64,000 nt of DNA, from contig NZ_OAML01000002.1 in the NCBI RefSeq assembly GCF_900199435.1, forward strand, positions 372,001 to 436,000, written 5' to 3'. A program made the translations under genes and the position numbers. The notes under the pieces are model-generated. The model worked only from the letters and a program-made list of their open reading frames with translations, was not told where the DNA came from and searched no databases. The stretch's first letter is position 1; every line of letters starts with the position of its first letter. The stretch is from Pygmaiobacter massiliensis (GTDB taxonomy: Bacteria > Bacillota > Clostridia > Oscillospirales > Ruminococcaceae). Of the stretch, positions 16,166-24,916 are shown piece by piece.

Positions 16166-18151
16166 TTGAAGTTTTCGAATACCACATCCAGGAAGGTGTC
16201 TGCACTGCTCACGGCAGTCGGCTCCTTTGTTTTTTTGTTTGCCATGTACGGCAGATTCAGCGCGGAAGATGGCTTTCGCACAGGGTTTTACCTGATGGCT
16301 TTTGCCTTTGCGGCTGTTGCTGCCGGGTTAAAACTGCTCAAGCTGCCCGCAGAAAACAAGTTTTCTCCACCCGTTAGCATCTTGCTTTTTCTTGGGTCTG
16401 CACCCGCCATCTTTTGGATGGTCGAGATTCTCAACGCACACGTGCTTGAAGGCATTGAATCCTGGGCCATAGTCTTTAACTGGCTGCTCATCTGGCTGTT
16501 TGCCTGGGTACTTACCGGCCTAACAGGCCGCATTTGTCTCTCATTGCGCATCACAACTGTAGTTGCCTATAGCATGGGCCTTGCCAATGCGGCAATCGTA
16601 GAGTTTCGCGGCCAGCCAATTTCTGCGCTGGATTTATATAGCCTACGCACCGCAGCCAGCGTTGCGGGCGGGTATCGTTATTCTTTCCGCGCGGAATTTT
16701 GGGTAGGCACCGCATTGCTTTTACTCATCTGGACGTTGGCAGGCTTTGCCCGCTGGAAACCGGTACATAAAAGCCTGCGCTGGGCGAGCCTCGGCTGCTC
16801 TGTGGCAGTTGCCTTTGCTTTTTTCTACGGCTTTTACAACACCGATATGCTCAAATCTTTTGGCATCAGCGACTATTTGTGGAACCAGAAAATCGCTTTT
16901 CGCGAAAACGGCACTCTGCTGAGCATGGTTTACAGTACACGTTACCTGATTGTTGAGGTTGCGGACGACTACAGCACCGACAAAGTGCAGCAAATCATTG
17001 ATGATGCTGACAGTTATGAGCCACAGGAAGAATCCGTAAAGCCGAATATCATCGGCATCATGAACGAAAGCTTTGCTGATTTTTCTCTTGTTAACACAAT
17101 TGAAACCAGCCAAGACCCGCTGCCCTTCTATCACAGCCTGATCGGTGCCCCCAATGCCATCACTGGCAACCTGGTCGTCAGCACCTACGGCGGCGGCACC
17201 TGCAATACAGAGTTTGAGTTCCTTTCGGGCTGCACGCTTGGCTTTTTCCCTGCCGGCAGTGTGGTATACCAGCAGTATCTGCGCCGCCCTACCCCGAACC
17301 TTGTTACTACACTGGAATCACAGGGATACAGCTCTTCCGCAATTCACCCGTTTTACGGCTATTGCTGGAACCGCAACAAAGTTTATCCGATGCTCGGCTT
17401 TGACGAGTTTTTAGATGTCACGGCTTTCCCCGATGCAAAGACCATTGGTGGCTATATGGGCACCAGCGTCAGCGATGAATCCGATTACGACAAGCTCATC
17501 GAAATGTTCGAGAAGAAAGCCGAGGATGAAAAGCTGTTCCTCTTTAACGTAACCATGCAAAACCATGGCGGTTACAGTAAGGTGGTTGGCGTAGAAGATA
17601 CCGTAGAGCTGACCAGCCTTGCCAAACCGAACGCCAGCGTCGACAACTATCTCTCGCTGGTGCGAGAAAGCGATAAGCAGCTCGAGCGACTGGTTTCTTA
17701 CTTCTCGAAAATCAAAGAACCCACCATCATCGTGTTTTTCGGTGACCATCAGCCAAGCCTACCCGACAGCTTCTACCGGGAACTGTACGGCAAGGACCTC
17801 GACACCTTGACCTTGACCGAGCTGCAGAAAAAATTTAAAACCCCGTTTGTTATTTGGGCAAACTACGATATTGAGGAAGCTGAGCTTGGCGATGTAAGCG
17901 CAAACTATCTCTCTACCCTGCTGCTGAAAGCAGCAAACTTGGAGATGCCTCCTTTCCAGCAGTATCTCTACCAGCTTTATCAGACTCTTCCCGTGATTAA
18001 TCTCAACGGCTATCAAGATAAAAACGGTAAGGACTACAGTTATACGGAAACCAGTGATTACCAGCAACAGTTGGAAGATTATCGCATTTTGCAATATAAT
18101 TTGATGTTTGACAAAAAGAACCGACAGGACGCGCTGTTTCGCGTGGACTGA
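16166..18151 (+). CDS. LtaS-like membrane sulfatase-fold phosphoglycerol transferase
   Basis: A 661-residue protein with five to six N-terminal membrane segments (to about residue 235) and an extracellular sulfatase-fold domain from about 290. Motifs: IIGIMNESFADFS (metal-binding Glu), GGGTCNTEFEFLSG with the nucleophile Thr near 342, TMQNHGGYS, and FFGDHQPSLPD near 525. Such enzymes transfer glycerol phosphate from phosphatidylglycerol to build lipoteichoic acid or to decorate surface glycans. I chose the TTG at 16166, with GGAG 11 bases upstream, because no ATG or GTG fits a ribosome binding site; an ATG at 16100 is possible but has none. The gene is followed 25 bases later by the ThrE pair. 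Confidence 0.85.
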   Translation: MKFSNTTSRKVSALLTAVGSFVFLFAMYGRFSAEDGFRTGFYLMAFAFAAVAAGLKLLKLPAENKFSPPVSILLFLGSAPAIFWMVEILNAHVLEGIESWAIVFNWLLIWLFAWVLTGLTGRICLSLRITTVVAYSMGLANAAIVEFRGQPISALDLYSLRTAASVAGGYRYSFRAEFWVGTALLLLIWTLAGFARWKPVHKSLRWASLGCSVAVAFAFFYGFYNTDMLKSFGISDYLWNQKIAFRENGTLLSMVYSTRYLIVEVADDYSTDKVQQIIDDADSYEPQEESVKPNIIGIMNESFADFSLVNTIETSQDPLPFYHSLIGAPNAITGNLVVSTYGGGTCNTEFEFLSGCTLGFFPAGSVVYQQYLRRPTPNLVTTLESQGYSSSAIHPFYGYCWNRNKVYPMLGFDEFLDVTAFPDAKTIGGYMGTSVSDESDYDKLIEMFEKKAEDEKLFLFNVTMQNHGGYSKVVGVEDTVELTSLAKPNASVDNYLSLVRESDKQLERLVSYFSKIKEPTIIVFFGDHQPSLPDSFYRELYGKDLDTLTLTELQKKFKTPFVIWANYDIEEAELGDVSANYLSTLLLKAANLEMPPFQQYLYQLYQTLPVINLNGYQDKNGKDYSYTETSDYQQQLEDYRILQYNLMFDKKNRQDALFRVD

Positions 18152-18176
18152 CGCTTGCTAAAAAGGTGTGATTTGC

Positions 18177-18941
18177 TTGGAACAAAGTGAGCTCCTTTGT
18201 ACGGCGACCGATGTTGCCTATGCTCTGCTGTGCAGCGGTGCCGAGATTTACCGCGTAGAAGAGGCCGTTTTGCGTATTTTTGATGCTTACGGCGTTTCGG
18301 GCGGGTCGGTGTTCGCGATTCCCTCTTTGCTCATCGTTTCGATTCGGCACGAAGATTCTTTGCCGCTGACCAATATTCGGCGCATCCGCGAAAATGGCAC
18401 CGATGTAGAAAAAATTCGCGCTTGCAACGACCTTTGTCGACGCATTTGCGCCCAGCGGCTTTCGGCGCAGCAGATACGGCAGGAGCTTGCTATCATCGCT
18501 AAAAAGCCGACCTACACCTTCGGCCAGATTCTTGTCGCTTATGCGGTGGTCGCCTTTGGATTTACTCTGGTATTCGGCGGAGGTTTATTGGATGCAGTTG
18601 CCGCACTGATTGCCGGCGCTGCCGTAAAGCTGACGCTCCACCAGCTTGAAAAGTACGATACCAACTTTTTCTTTACCACCATCTTGGCCAGCTTTGTCGC
18701 TGCGGCGGTCGCTTCGCTTTGCGTTGTTTTCGGGCTCGGCGCTATGCCGGATAAAATTATCATCGGCACTTTAATGCTGCTTGTGCCCGGCACCGCACTC
18801 ACCAGTTCGATGCGCGACATCATGGCAGGAGATCTCATTGCAGGGTTAACACGGCTTGCCACTGCACTGATTATTGCAACCGGCATTGCCTTGGGTGCCG
18901 GCTTTGCTTTAACGTTGCTGCGAACACTGGGGGTGGCCTGA
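18177..18941 (+). CDS. Threonine/serine exporter, ThrE N-terminal-type subunit (DUF1212)
   Basis: A 254-residue protein. It starts with a soluble hydrolase-like part (DVAYALLCSGAEIYRVEEAV is the family start) and has about five membrane segments from residue 120 on. In many Firmicutes ThrE is split in two genes; this is the larger half. It exports threonine or serine by proton antiport, as known from Corynebacterium ThrE. A TTG start at 18177 with AAAAGGTG 8 bases upstream fits best; a GTG three codons earlier overlaps that site. The stop overlaps the start of the second half. Confidence 0.85.
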   Translation: MEQSELLCTATDVAYALLCSGAEIYRVEEAVLRIFDAYGVSGGSVFAIPSLLIVSIRHEDSLPLTNIRRIRENGTDVEKIRACNDLCRRICAQRLSAQQIRQELAIIAKKPTYTFGQILVAYAVVAFGFTLVFGGGLLDAVAALIAGAAVKLTLHQLEKYDTNFFFTTILASFVAAAVASLCVVFGLGAMPDKIIIGTLMLLVPGTALTSSMRDIMAGDLIAGLTRLATALIIATGIALGAGFALTLLRTLGVA

Positions 18942-19408
18942 TGTTAGAAATGCTGTACGCTTTTGGCACCTCGTTCATTGCCTGCTTTGCTTTTTGCTTT
19001 ATTCTCAACGTGCGCGACCGCATTTTGTTTTTCGCCCCGCTGGGCGGTGCCCTTTGCTGGGTCGTTTACGAGTTTTTATTGCCCTTTGCCCCAATGATGG
19101 TCTGCTATTTTTCTGCGACAGTGGCACTTTCTATCTATGCCGAGCTTCTGGCACGGCTGCTTAAAACACCTGTTACTTCTTTTCTTCTCATTGGGCTTTT
19201 GCCGCTAGTGCCCGGCGGTGGTATTTATTATACTATGGAGTACGCCCTTGCGGGTGAATTCACTGCATTCCTTTCCAAACTGCTGGAAACCATCAGTATT
19301 GCCGGCTGCCTTGCGCTCGGCGTACTGGTTGTTTCTACTGTGGTGCGGTTTGGGCGCCTTGTAAAAAAACATGCAAAAAAAGACTGTTCCCATCTTCCCC
19401 CCGCTTGA
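18941..19408 (+). CDS. Threonine/serine exporter, ThrE C-terminal-type subunit (DUF3815)
   Basis: A 155-residue protein with five membrane segments and the family motif LIGLLPLVPGGGIYYTMEY near residue 86. It is the smaller half of a split ThrE exporter; the ATG overlaps the stop codon of the larger half, so both are made together. Length is standard for the split form. The serine dehydratase operon elsewhere in the window shows that serine is an active metabolite in this organism, but a direct link is inference. Confidence 0.87.
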   Translation: MLEMLYAFGTSFIACFAFCFILNVRDRILFFAPLGGALCWVVYEFLLPFAPMMVCYFSATVALSIYAELLARLLKTPVTSFLLIGLLPLVPGGGIYYTMEYALAGEFTAFLSKLLETISIAGCLALGVLVVSTVVRFGRLVKKHAKKDCSHLPPA

Positions 19409-19426
19409 GGCAATCCTTAAGCGACA

Positions 19427-19450
19427 AAGAGGCGGAACAGCTTCTTTTTT
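19427..19450 (+). terminator. Weak terminator-like hairpin after the ThrE pair
   Basis: AAGAGGC and GCTTCTT can pair around a 5-base loop, followed by a T-run; an alternative GGCGGA/TCCGCC stem also exists. The stem is imperfect, so confidence is low. Confidence 0.4.
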
Positions 19451-19522
19451 GTCCGCCCTACCAAAATTGACACCCTCGTGATGCCAATCTATTATTTCCG
19501 AAAGGGACTGGAGATTACTATT

Positions 19523-20932
19523 ATGTGGAGCCGTTTTTTAAATTGGTACATCAAGCCCCAGCGAATGTTAAAGCATGTTCCTGCAAGTGGAGAAATCCCC
19601 CCCACCAACGAGCTTTTGAACCGAACCATGCGCATTGTTTGGCCGGCAATTATGGAATCTGTGCTGATTGGCCTTGTCGGCATCGTCGACACCATGATGG
19701 TAAGCACGTTGGGCACTGTCGCCATCTCTGCGGTTGGGTTAACTACCCAGCCAAAATACATTGGTTTATGTGTCTTTTTCGGGCTTAACGTTGCCGTGTC
19801 CGCACTGGTTGCGCGGCGTAGAGGTGAGGATGACAGAGACAGCGCCAACCGCATATTAAAGCAGAGTCTGCTAATCACTATCGTTTGCACGGTGCTCATC
19901 AGCGTCGCTTTCGTGTTATTCGCCTCCCCTATCATTTCTATTTGCGGGTCCGCGGCCGACACACATGAATACGCCGTGGAATATCTGCAAATCATTATGG
20001 GCGGTCTGGTGTTCAACAGCCTTTCGATGGTAATCAACGCTGCACAGCGCGGCATTGGCAACACCAAAATTGCAATGCGCACCAACATGGTCAGCAACCT
20101 AATCAATATTGTGCTCAACTACCTGCTTATTGGCGGCAAATTTGGTTTCCCCGCTCTGGGTATTCGGGGCGCTGCAATTGCGACCGTTATTGGCAGCATC
20201 GCCGGCTGCGTTATGTCCTTTGCCAGTGTGCTGCATATGGAGGGCTACTTATACCTCGGTGGCCGCGAAGGCTACCATTTTGACCGCCGCACCTTGAGCT
20301 CGGTTGCCAAAATGAGCAGCGGCGCCCTTGCGGAACAGCTTTTTCTGCGATTCGGCTTTTTCGTTTTTTCGCTTATTGTCGCAAGGCTCGGCACTCGAGA
20401 TTTTGCCGTCCATCAAATCTGCATGAACGTACTTAACTTTACCTTCTTCTTCGGCGATGGCCTTTCCACGGCTGCCGTTACGCTGGTCGGGCAAAGCCTG
20501 GGGCAAAAACGTGCAGACCTCGCGCGCATTTTCGGCGGCATCTGCCAACGCCTTGGTTTTTTAATTTCGCTGGCACTCTTTACTATATTAATTGTGTTCG
20601 CGCCCCAAATTGTAGGCTGCTTTTCTTCGGACCCCGAAATCATCCGGGATGGCTCGCAGATTCTTTACCTTATCACCTATATCGTACTGCTGCAAATTGC
20701 TATGGTTGTGTATTGTGGCTGCTTGCGCGGCGCAGGCGATATTCGTTTTGTGGCGCTCATCGGCCTCATCAGTGTCTCAATTGTGCGCCCGGCGATTAGC
20801 TGGCTGCTTTGCTGGCCTTTGGGCGGCGGCCTTTTCGGCGCTTGGATTGGACTTTCTTGCGAACAAACGGTACGCTATCTGCTCTCTTTTCTGCGATTTC
20901 GCAGCGGCAAATGGACCCAAATCGATATTTGA
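19523..20932 (+). CDS. MATE-family efflux transporter
   Basis: A 469-residue membrane protein with twelve predicted segments in two repeated halves. Repeat signatures are VDTMMVSTLGTVAISAVGL near 52 and FFGDGLSTAAVTLVGQSLGQ near 310. MATE pumps expel cationic drugs or metabolites using Na+ or H+ gradients. I chose the ATG at 19523 with CTGGAG 9 bases upstream; an ATG at 19478 lacks a site. A terminator follows. Substrate unknown. Confidence 0.93.
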   Translation: MWSRFLNWYIKPQRMLKHVPASGEIPPTNELLNRTMRIVWPAIMESVLIGLVGIVDTMMVSTLGTVAISAVGLTTQPKYIGLCVFFGLNVAVSALVARRRGEDDRDSANRILKQSLLITIVCTVLISVAFVLFASPIISICGSAADTHEYAVEYLQIIMGGLVFNSLSMVINAAQRGIGNTKIAMRTNMVSNLINIVLNYLLIGGKFGFPALGIRGAAIATVIGSIAGCVMSFASVLHMEGYLYLGGREGYHFDRRTLSSVAKMSSGALAEQLFLRFGFFVFSLIVARLGTRDFAVHQICMNVLNFTFFFGDGLSTAAVTLVGQSLGQKRADLARIFGGICQRLGFLISLALFTILIVFAPQIVGCFSSDPEIIRDGSQILYLITYIVLLQIAMVVYCGCLRGAGDIRFVALIGLISVSIVRPAISWLLCWPLGGGLFGAWIGLSCEQTVRYLLSFLRFRSGKWTQIDI

Positions 20933-20950
20933 GTGCTACGGCTCTTTGAC

Positions 20951-20992
20951 AAAAGCGGCAAGCCCCCTCGTTGGGTGGCTCGCCGCTTTTTT
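20951..20992 (+). terminator. Intrinsic terminator after the MATE gene
   Basis: AAAAGCGGC and GCCGCTTTT pair with an inner AGCC/GGCT helix, followed by a T-run, 18 bases after the stop codon. Confidence 0.85.
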
Positions 20993-21114
20993 GTATAGAG
21001 TTTTGGGCTATTGTGGGCAAGAAACACAGTTTTAAATAGACTTAGCCCTTATCTGCCATAAATAATACCTCGCTTGCCGCCTGGGCTACACGTTGCAACC
21101 TCTAGCATCACAAA

Positions 21115-21155
21115 TAAAAACCGCAGGCTAAGCATAACGCTTGCCTGCGGTTTTG
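21115..21155 (-). terminator. Intrinsic terminator of the MacB-like operon
   Basis: CCGCAGGC and GCCTGCGG form an 8-bp stem; on the minus strand it is followed by TTTTTATTT. It lies about 30 bases after the permease stop codon. Confidence 0.85.
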
Positions 21156-21184
21156 CATTGTAAACTACTGTAATTTCAGCAATT

Positions 21185-22558
21185 TTATTCGTGACGAATT
21201 GCTTCCAGGGCCGAAATTTGCATGGCACGGTTTGCCGGAGCAATACCAGAAAGCACGCCGATAACGGTAGAAAATACGATGCCGAGCAATGCCAACCAAG
21301 GCGGAATTACCGATACACGGCTTCCGAACATCGGCAGCATACTGCCAAGCCCCATAGACATAAGGGCGGGGCCAAAATGGTTGAGCACAAAGGAAAGCGT
21401 ATAGCTTACCGCAATGCCGATGATGCCGCCTAAGAAGCCAATCATACCGGCTTCAATGAGAAACATGCTGCGAATTTTAGAAAGTCCGCAGCCAAGCACT
21501 TTCATAACACCGATTTCACGAGTACGCTCGTAAATCGCCATGGTCATCGTGTTGACGATGGAAAGTGCCGCGACAAATAGAGAAACTGCGCCAAGGCTGC
21601 CCAAAACCACCTGGATGGTCTGCGATTGCTTTTGCATGTTTTCACGCCAGGAGTTCATAGAGTCGGTAGAAAAACCAAGCTCCTGGATTTTCTTTTCTAC
21701 TTCGGTTACGTTGTCGATATTGTCGACCTTTACTGTGACGTTATCATATCCGGTTTTGCCATAGTTCGGGTCTTTGATTTTGTTGGCTTTCATGTATTCT
21801 GCTTCGAGCCGTTTGAGCAGGTTCAGATCCATGACGATGCCTGCGCTGGTAACATAACCTTTTTGGTAGTCCTCTACCATCACGCCTTTAACTTCGAGCT
21901 CATACTCCAGGCTTTTCAGCGAAGTATCGGTGGTGTCGTTGACGTTCGTTTTAAGAATCAGTTTATCTTTTGTAACGTCAACAAACGGAGGTAGCGGGTT
22001 TCCCTTTGCATCGGTCATACCGGGGTAACGGTAGTTGTCTCTCCGCTTCTTGGTATCCATAAAATTGTAGCCCGCATTTTGCCCTACCAGCACCGGTACC
22101 TTTTTAATTTCGCCAGAGCCGGGCGCATCTTTTAAATATTCACCCTGCTGCAGCTCATATTGCAAAGCCTGTATGGCCTCTGGATACATACCCACAATGT
22201 TGTAGGCATCCATTTGGTACCGGTTGTTTTTGCCGCTGAATATGCTGGCAGACAGATATCTGGCATTATAGATGGGGGTAGCGATGTTGACGTGGTCGAG
22301 CGCGGAGATTTCTGCAATGGCCTTATCGTCCAGCTTAACCTCTTTGCCCTGGTTGCCCCAATTGTAAACGTCTATCTTGGTCAAATCGCCCATTTCGGCA
22401 ATCATCTCGTCAAAACCAACGTTCATAGCAATACCAAGCGACACCATAACCACGATGGAACAAGTACCCACCACGACACCAATGACAGTAAGCGCTGTGC
22501 GGCCTTTACGGCGACGGAGGTTTTCGAAGCAGAGGCTGATTAAATCAGTTATCCTCAT
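21185..22558 (-). CDS. MacB-like ABC transporter permease (FtsX domain)
   Basis: A 457-residue protein with one N-terminal membrane segment (residues about 20-42), a large extracytoplasmic domain (45-310), and three C-terminal segments. The C-terminal FtsX-type part has NTMTMAIYERTREIGVMKVLG and ends RAMQISALEAIRHE. MacB-type systems act as mechanotransducers rather than classic transporters. It is the last gene of a three-gene run and overlaps the preceding gene by 14 bases. Confidence 0.92.
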   Translation of the reverse strand: MRITDLISLCFENLRRRKGRTALTVIGVVVGTCSIVVMVSLGIAMNVGFDEMIAEMGDLTKIDVYNWGNQGKEVKLDDKAIAEISALDHVNIATPIYNARYLSASIFSGKNNRYQMDAYNIVGMYPEAIQALQYELQQGEYLKDAPGSGEIKKVPVLVGQNAGYNFMDTKKRRDNYRYPGMTDAKGNPLPPFVDVTKDKLILKTNVNDTTDTSLKSLEYELEVKGVMVEDYQKGYVTSAGIVMDLNLLKRLEAEYMKANKIKDPNYGKTGYDNVTVKVDNIDNVTEVEKKIQELGFSTDSMNSWRENMQKQSQTIQVVLGSLGAVSLFVAALSIVNTMTMAIYERTREIGVMKVLGCGLSKIRSMFLIEAGMIGFLGGIIGIAVSYTLSFVLNHFGPALMSMGLGSMLPMFGSRVSVIPPWLALLGIVFSTVIGVLSGIAPANRAMQISALEAIRHE

Positions 22559-23987
22559 CTTCTTCCTCCAGTTCCCTCAGTTCTTTTTGTGCTTTACGTT
22601 TTTTTACGATTTTAATCGCAACAACAGCTCCCACTACCACAACTACAATGATGATAGCCCAGCCCCAAACCGGCATACCGGCAGGCTTCGGTTCGACAGG
22701 GTCTATGCCCGGCATCACTTCGCCGCCGGGGAAAGATTCATCCATACCGGTCATTTCGGTAACGGTAACAGAATATTCCTTAGTCTGAGTGGTCTGGTTG
22801 CCTGCAATGTCTTCGTAGGTCAGCGTAATGGTGCCCGAAACGGTGCCTGCGCTTTCGCCGGCAATCACGAAATCAACACTGCCTTCTGCGCCGGGCTGCA
22901 GGTTGCCAAGATACTGGGTCTGGCCCGGGTTTTTGAGGTTGCCGGAAATTTCTGCAGAAACGTTGTAAAGGATGCCCTTGCCTTTATTTACAAAACCAAG
23001 CGAAATGGTGTTCTCTTCACCGGTGAAAATTTCATCAGGTACTTCCATCGAAGAGAAGGAGAAGCGGTCCGGCTGCACAATCGAAACCGTAATCATCTGG
23101 CTTGCCGTAAGCTGCTCTTCACCGGTGGCAGAGTAGAAAGTATACTGTACGGTGATGTTGGCAATGCCGGTAGCTGCGCTGGGCTGTGCCATCAGCTGGA
23201 ATGCATTGGTGAAACTACCGCCCGCCGCAACGTTGGCAGTCATAACGCTGTTGCTGCCACCTGCAAGGGTAAGCGTTTCCGGCAGGGTCAGCGTTGTGGT
23301 GACATTGCTGATGCCGGTGGATTTGCTCGTATTATAAGAAGTCAGATTCAGCGTAAAGGTTTCGCCTGCTGCAATCTGCGGTTTGCCATAGTTAGAATCC
23401 TGCACCATAACACTGGGTTTGATGGAGGAATTGCCGGAGCTGCCACTGGCAGAGCACTGGCTGATTGCCTGCGAAAGATTGACCAGCGGTACACTCTGGT
23501 CCGCATAACTTAAATCGAACGAGAGTGTGTTGCTGCCGCCGAGATACGTAATGTCGTTAAAGATGATACCGTATTTCAGGCCATCGCTCATATCCTTGCC
23601 CGCAATTGTGGTAAGGCGGATATCTCCGAGGCTCGGCGGAGTAAACGAAGTCGTCGATGTAATCTTGACGTTTGCATAAGTACCAGTGTCCGTACCGGCC
23701 GGCATTCTTTTGCCGGTGCCGGTGCCATATCGCTCATCTAAAAGCGAAATGACAATTTGGCATTTCTGGCCGGGCTGCACCTTTTGAATTTCGTTGCCGG
23801 CTGCATCCAAAACGGTATAACCGGTTACTTTAACGTCGCCGCTTGTAACTGGCGCAAGTGTCGGGGTAGGGGTAGGCGTCGGGGTTGCAACGGTGGCCAT
23901 TGCCATAGGTGCAAAGAGGCTCAGCACCAGGGTTGCCACCAGCAAAGCCGCAAATAATTTACTGGTCTGTTTCTGTTTGGTCTTCAT
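22545..23987 (-). CDS. Secreted, membrane-anchored Ig/CARDB-like protein of a MacB-type ABC system
   Basis: A 480-residue protein with a signal peptide (to about residue 32), a TPTPTPT linker, several beta-rich Ig-like modules and a C-terminal membrane anchor near 440-460 followed by a Lys/Glu-rich tail. The modules resemble COG1361/CARDB-type domains: FTLNLTSYNTSKSTGISNV, NTISLGFVNKGKGILYNVS. It lies between the ATPase and the permease genes, where Gram-negative systems have a HlyD-type adaptor; it has no coiled-coil hairpin. Its start lies inside the ATPase gene (29-base overlap) with AAGGAG 10 bases before the ATG. Function is unknown. Confidence 0.8.
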   Translation of the reverse strand: MKTKQKQTSKLFAALLVATLVLSLFAPMAMATVATPTPTPTPTLAPVTSGDVKVTGYTVLDAAGNEIQKVQPGQKCQIVISLLDERYGTGTGKRMPAGTDTGTYANVKITSTTSFTPPSLGDIRLTTIAGKDMSDGLKYGIIFNDITYLGGSNTLSFDLSYADQSVPLVNLSQAISQCSASGSSGNSSIKPSVMVQDSNYGKPQIAAGETFTLNLTSYNTSKSTGISNVTTTLTLPETLTLAGGSNSVMTANVAAGGSFTNAFQLMAQPSAATGIANITVQYTFYSATGEEQLTASQMITVSIVQPDRFSFSSMEVPDEIFTGEENTISLGFVNKGKGILYNVSAEISGNLKNPGQTQYLGNLQPGAEGSVDFVIAGESAGTVSGTITLTYEDIAGNQTTQTKEYSVTVTEMTGMDESFPGGEVMPGIDPVEPKPAGMPVWGWAIIIVVVVVGAVVAIKIVKKRKAQKELRELEEEDEDN

Positions 23988-24729
23988 GAGTCATATTCTC
24001 CTTTTCTGGCTCAGATATTAATTCTTCCGCAACGACAGGATGCTCCTGCCTTTCATCACTAAGTACCACACCGTCTTTCAGCGTGATGATCCTATCCGCA
24101 TAGCCGGAAAGGTCTCGTTCGTGGGTGACCATAACAAAAGTGATATTATGTTCTCGCACAAGTTTGAGGATTGCGCTCATCACCTCAACCGTAGTTTTAG
24201 AATCCAGGTTGCCGGTAGGTTCGTCTGCAAAAATAACTTTTGGCTTGCTTACGAACGCGCGCGCAATGCCTACGCGCTGCTGCTGGCCGCCGGACATCTC
24301 GGTGGGCTTATGGTACATGCGCTTGCCCAGCCCCATCTGTTTGAGCTGCGTTTTCGCCATTTCTTCTCGCTTTACCTTGCCAATGCCTTTAAACATCAGC
24401 GGTAATGCCACATTCTCAACGGCCGTAAGCGTTGGCAGCAGATTATAGGACTGAAACACAAAACCCAGATGGTTTTGGCGAAACACAGCAAGCTGCTTTT
24501 CAGACATTGCCGAAATATTTTGGCCACCAATTACAACGCTGCCCTTGGTTGGCTTTTCCAGACCCGCAAGCTGGTTTAACAATGTAGATTTACCACTGCC
24601 TGAGGCACCAACAATACAGCAAAACTCCCCTTGCGGAATGTCGAGATCGATTCCGCCGAGAGCGGCAACTTTTTCTTTACCGATGCGATAGACTTTACGC
24701 AGCCCGCGCACCTCGATCATGGGGGTCAA
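23959..24729 (-). CDS. MacB/LolD-type ABC transporter ATP-binding protein
   Basis: A 256-residue ATPase with Walker A GASGSGKST (near 43), Q-loop, signature MSGGQQQR, Walker B VIFADEPTGNLD and switch THERDLSGYADR. The TGNLD form is typical of the MacB/LolD/FtsE group. A short acidic tail (about 225-256) follows the usual end. First gene of the operon, with a strong promoter upstream; its end overlaps the next gene by 29 bases. Confidence 0.94.
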   Translation of the reverse strand: MTPMIEVRGLRKVYRIGKEKVAALGGIDLDIPQGEFCCIVGASGSGKSTLLNQLAGLEKPTKGSVVIGGQNISAMSEKQLAVFRQNHLGFVFQSYNLLPTLTAVENVALPLMFKGIGKVKREEMAKTQLKQMGLGKRMYHKPTEMSGGQQQRVGIARAFVSKPKVIFADEPTGNLDSKTTVEVMSAILKLVREHNITFVMVTHERDLSGYADRIITLKDGVVLSDERQEHPVVAEELISEPEKENMTHEDQTETDQ

Positions 24730-24798
24730 TCAGTTCACCTGCCTCTTTTAAATTTATGGAAAAAATAGACGAATATTATTTTTCCGATATTTGGTTTT

Positions 24799-24827
24799 AG
24801 TATAACATTTTACAAGATAAGATGCAA
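24799..24827 (-). promoter_or_regulatory. Putative promoter of the MacB-like operon
   Basis: Minus strand: TTGCAT, 17 bases, TATACT, about 70 bases before the ATPase start. Good match to the sigma-A consensus. Confidence 0.65.
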
Positions 24828-24880
24828 ACCAACAAAAAACACCGAAAGTGGCTGCTTTGCTGCGCTTAAGGGCTATATTA

Positions 24881-24909
24881 TTGATAATATTTGCAAAAAA
24901 TGGTACACT
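24881..24909 (+). promoter_or_regulatory. Putative promoter for the YdcF-like gene, suggesting a leaderless mRNA
   Basis: TTGATA, 17 bases, TACACT. The expected start of transcription (about 24916) falls at the ATG at 24917, and no ribosome binding site is visible before the two candidate ATGs. Confidence 0.5.
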
Positions 24910-24916
24910 GAATTTT

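Noticed and set aside
22377-23513. A 378-codon plus-strand frame opposite the Ig-type protein gene
   Set aside because: Composition rich in His, Arg, Asn and Gly and no domain pattern; the opposite strand encodes a coherent secreted protein.
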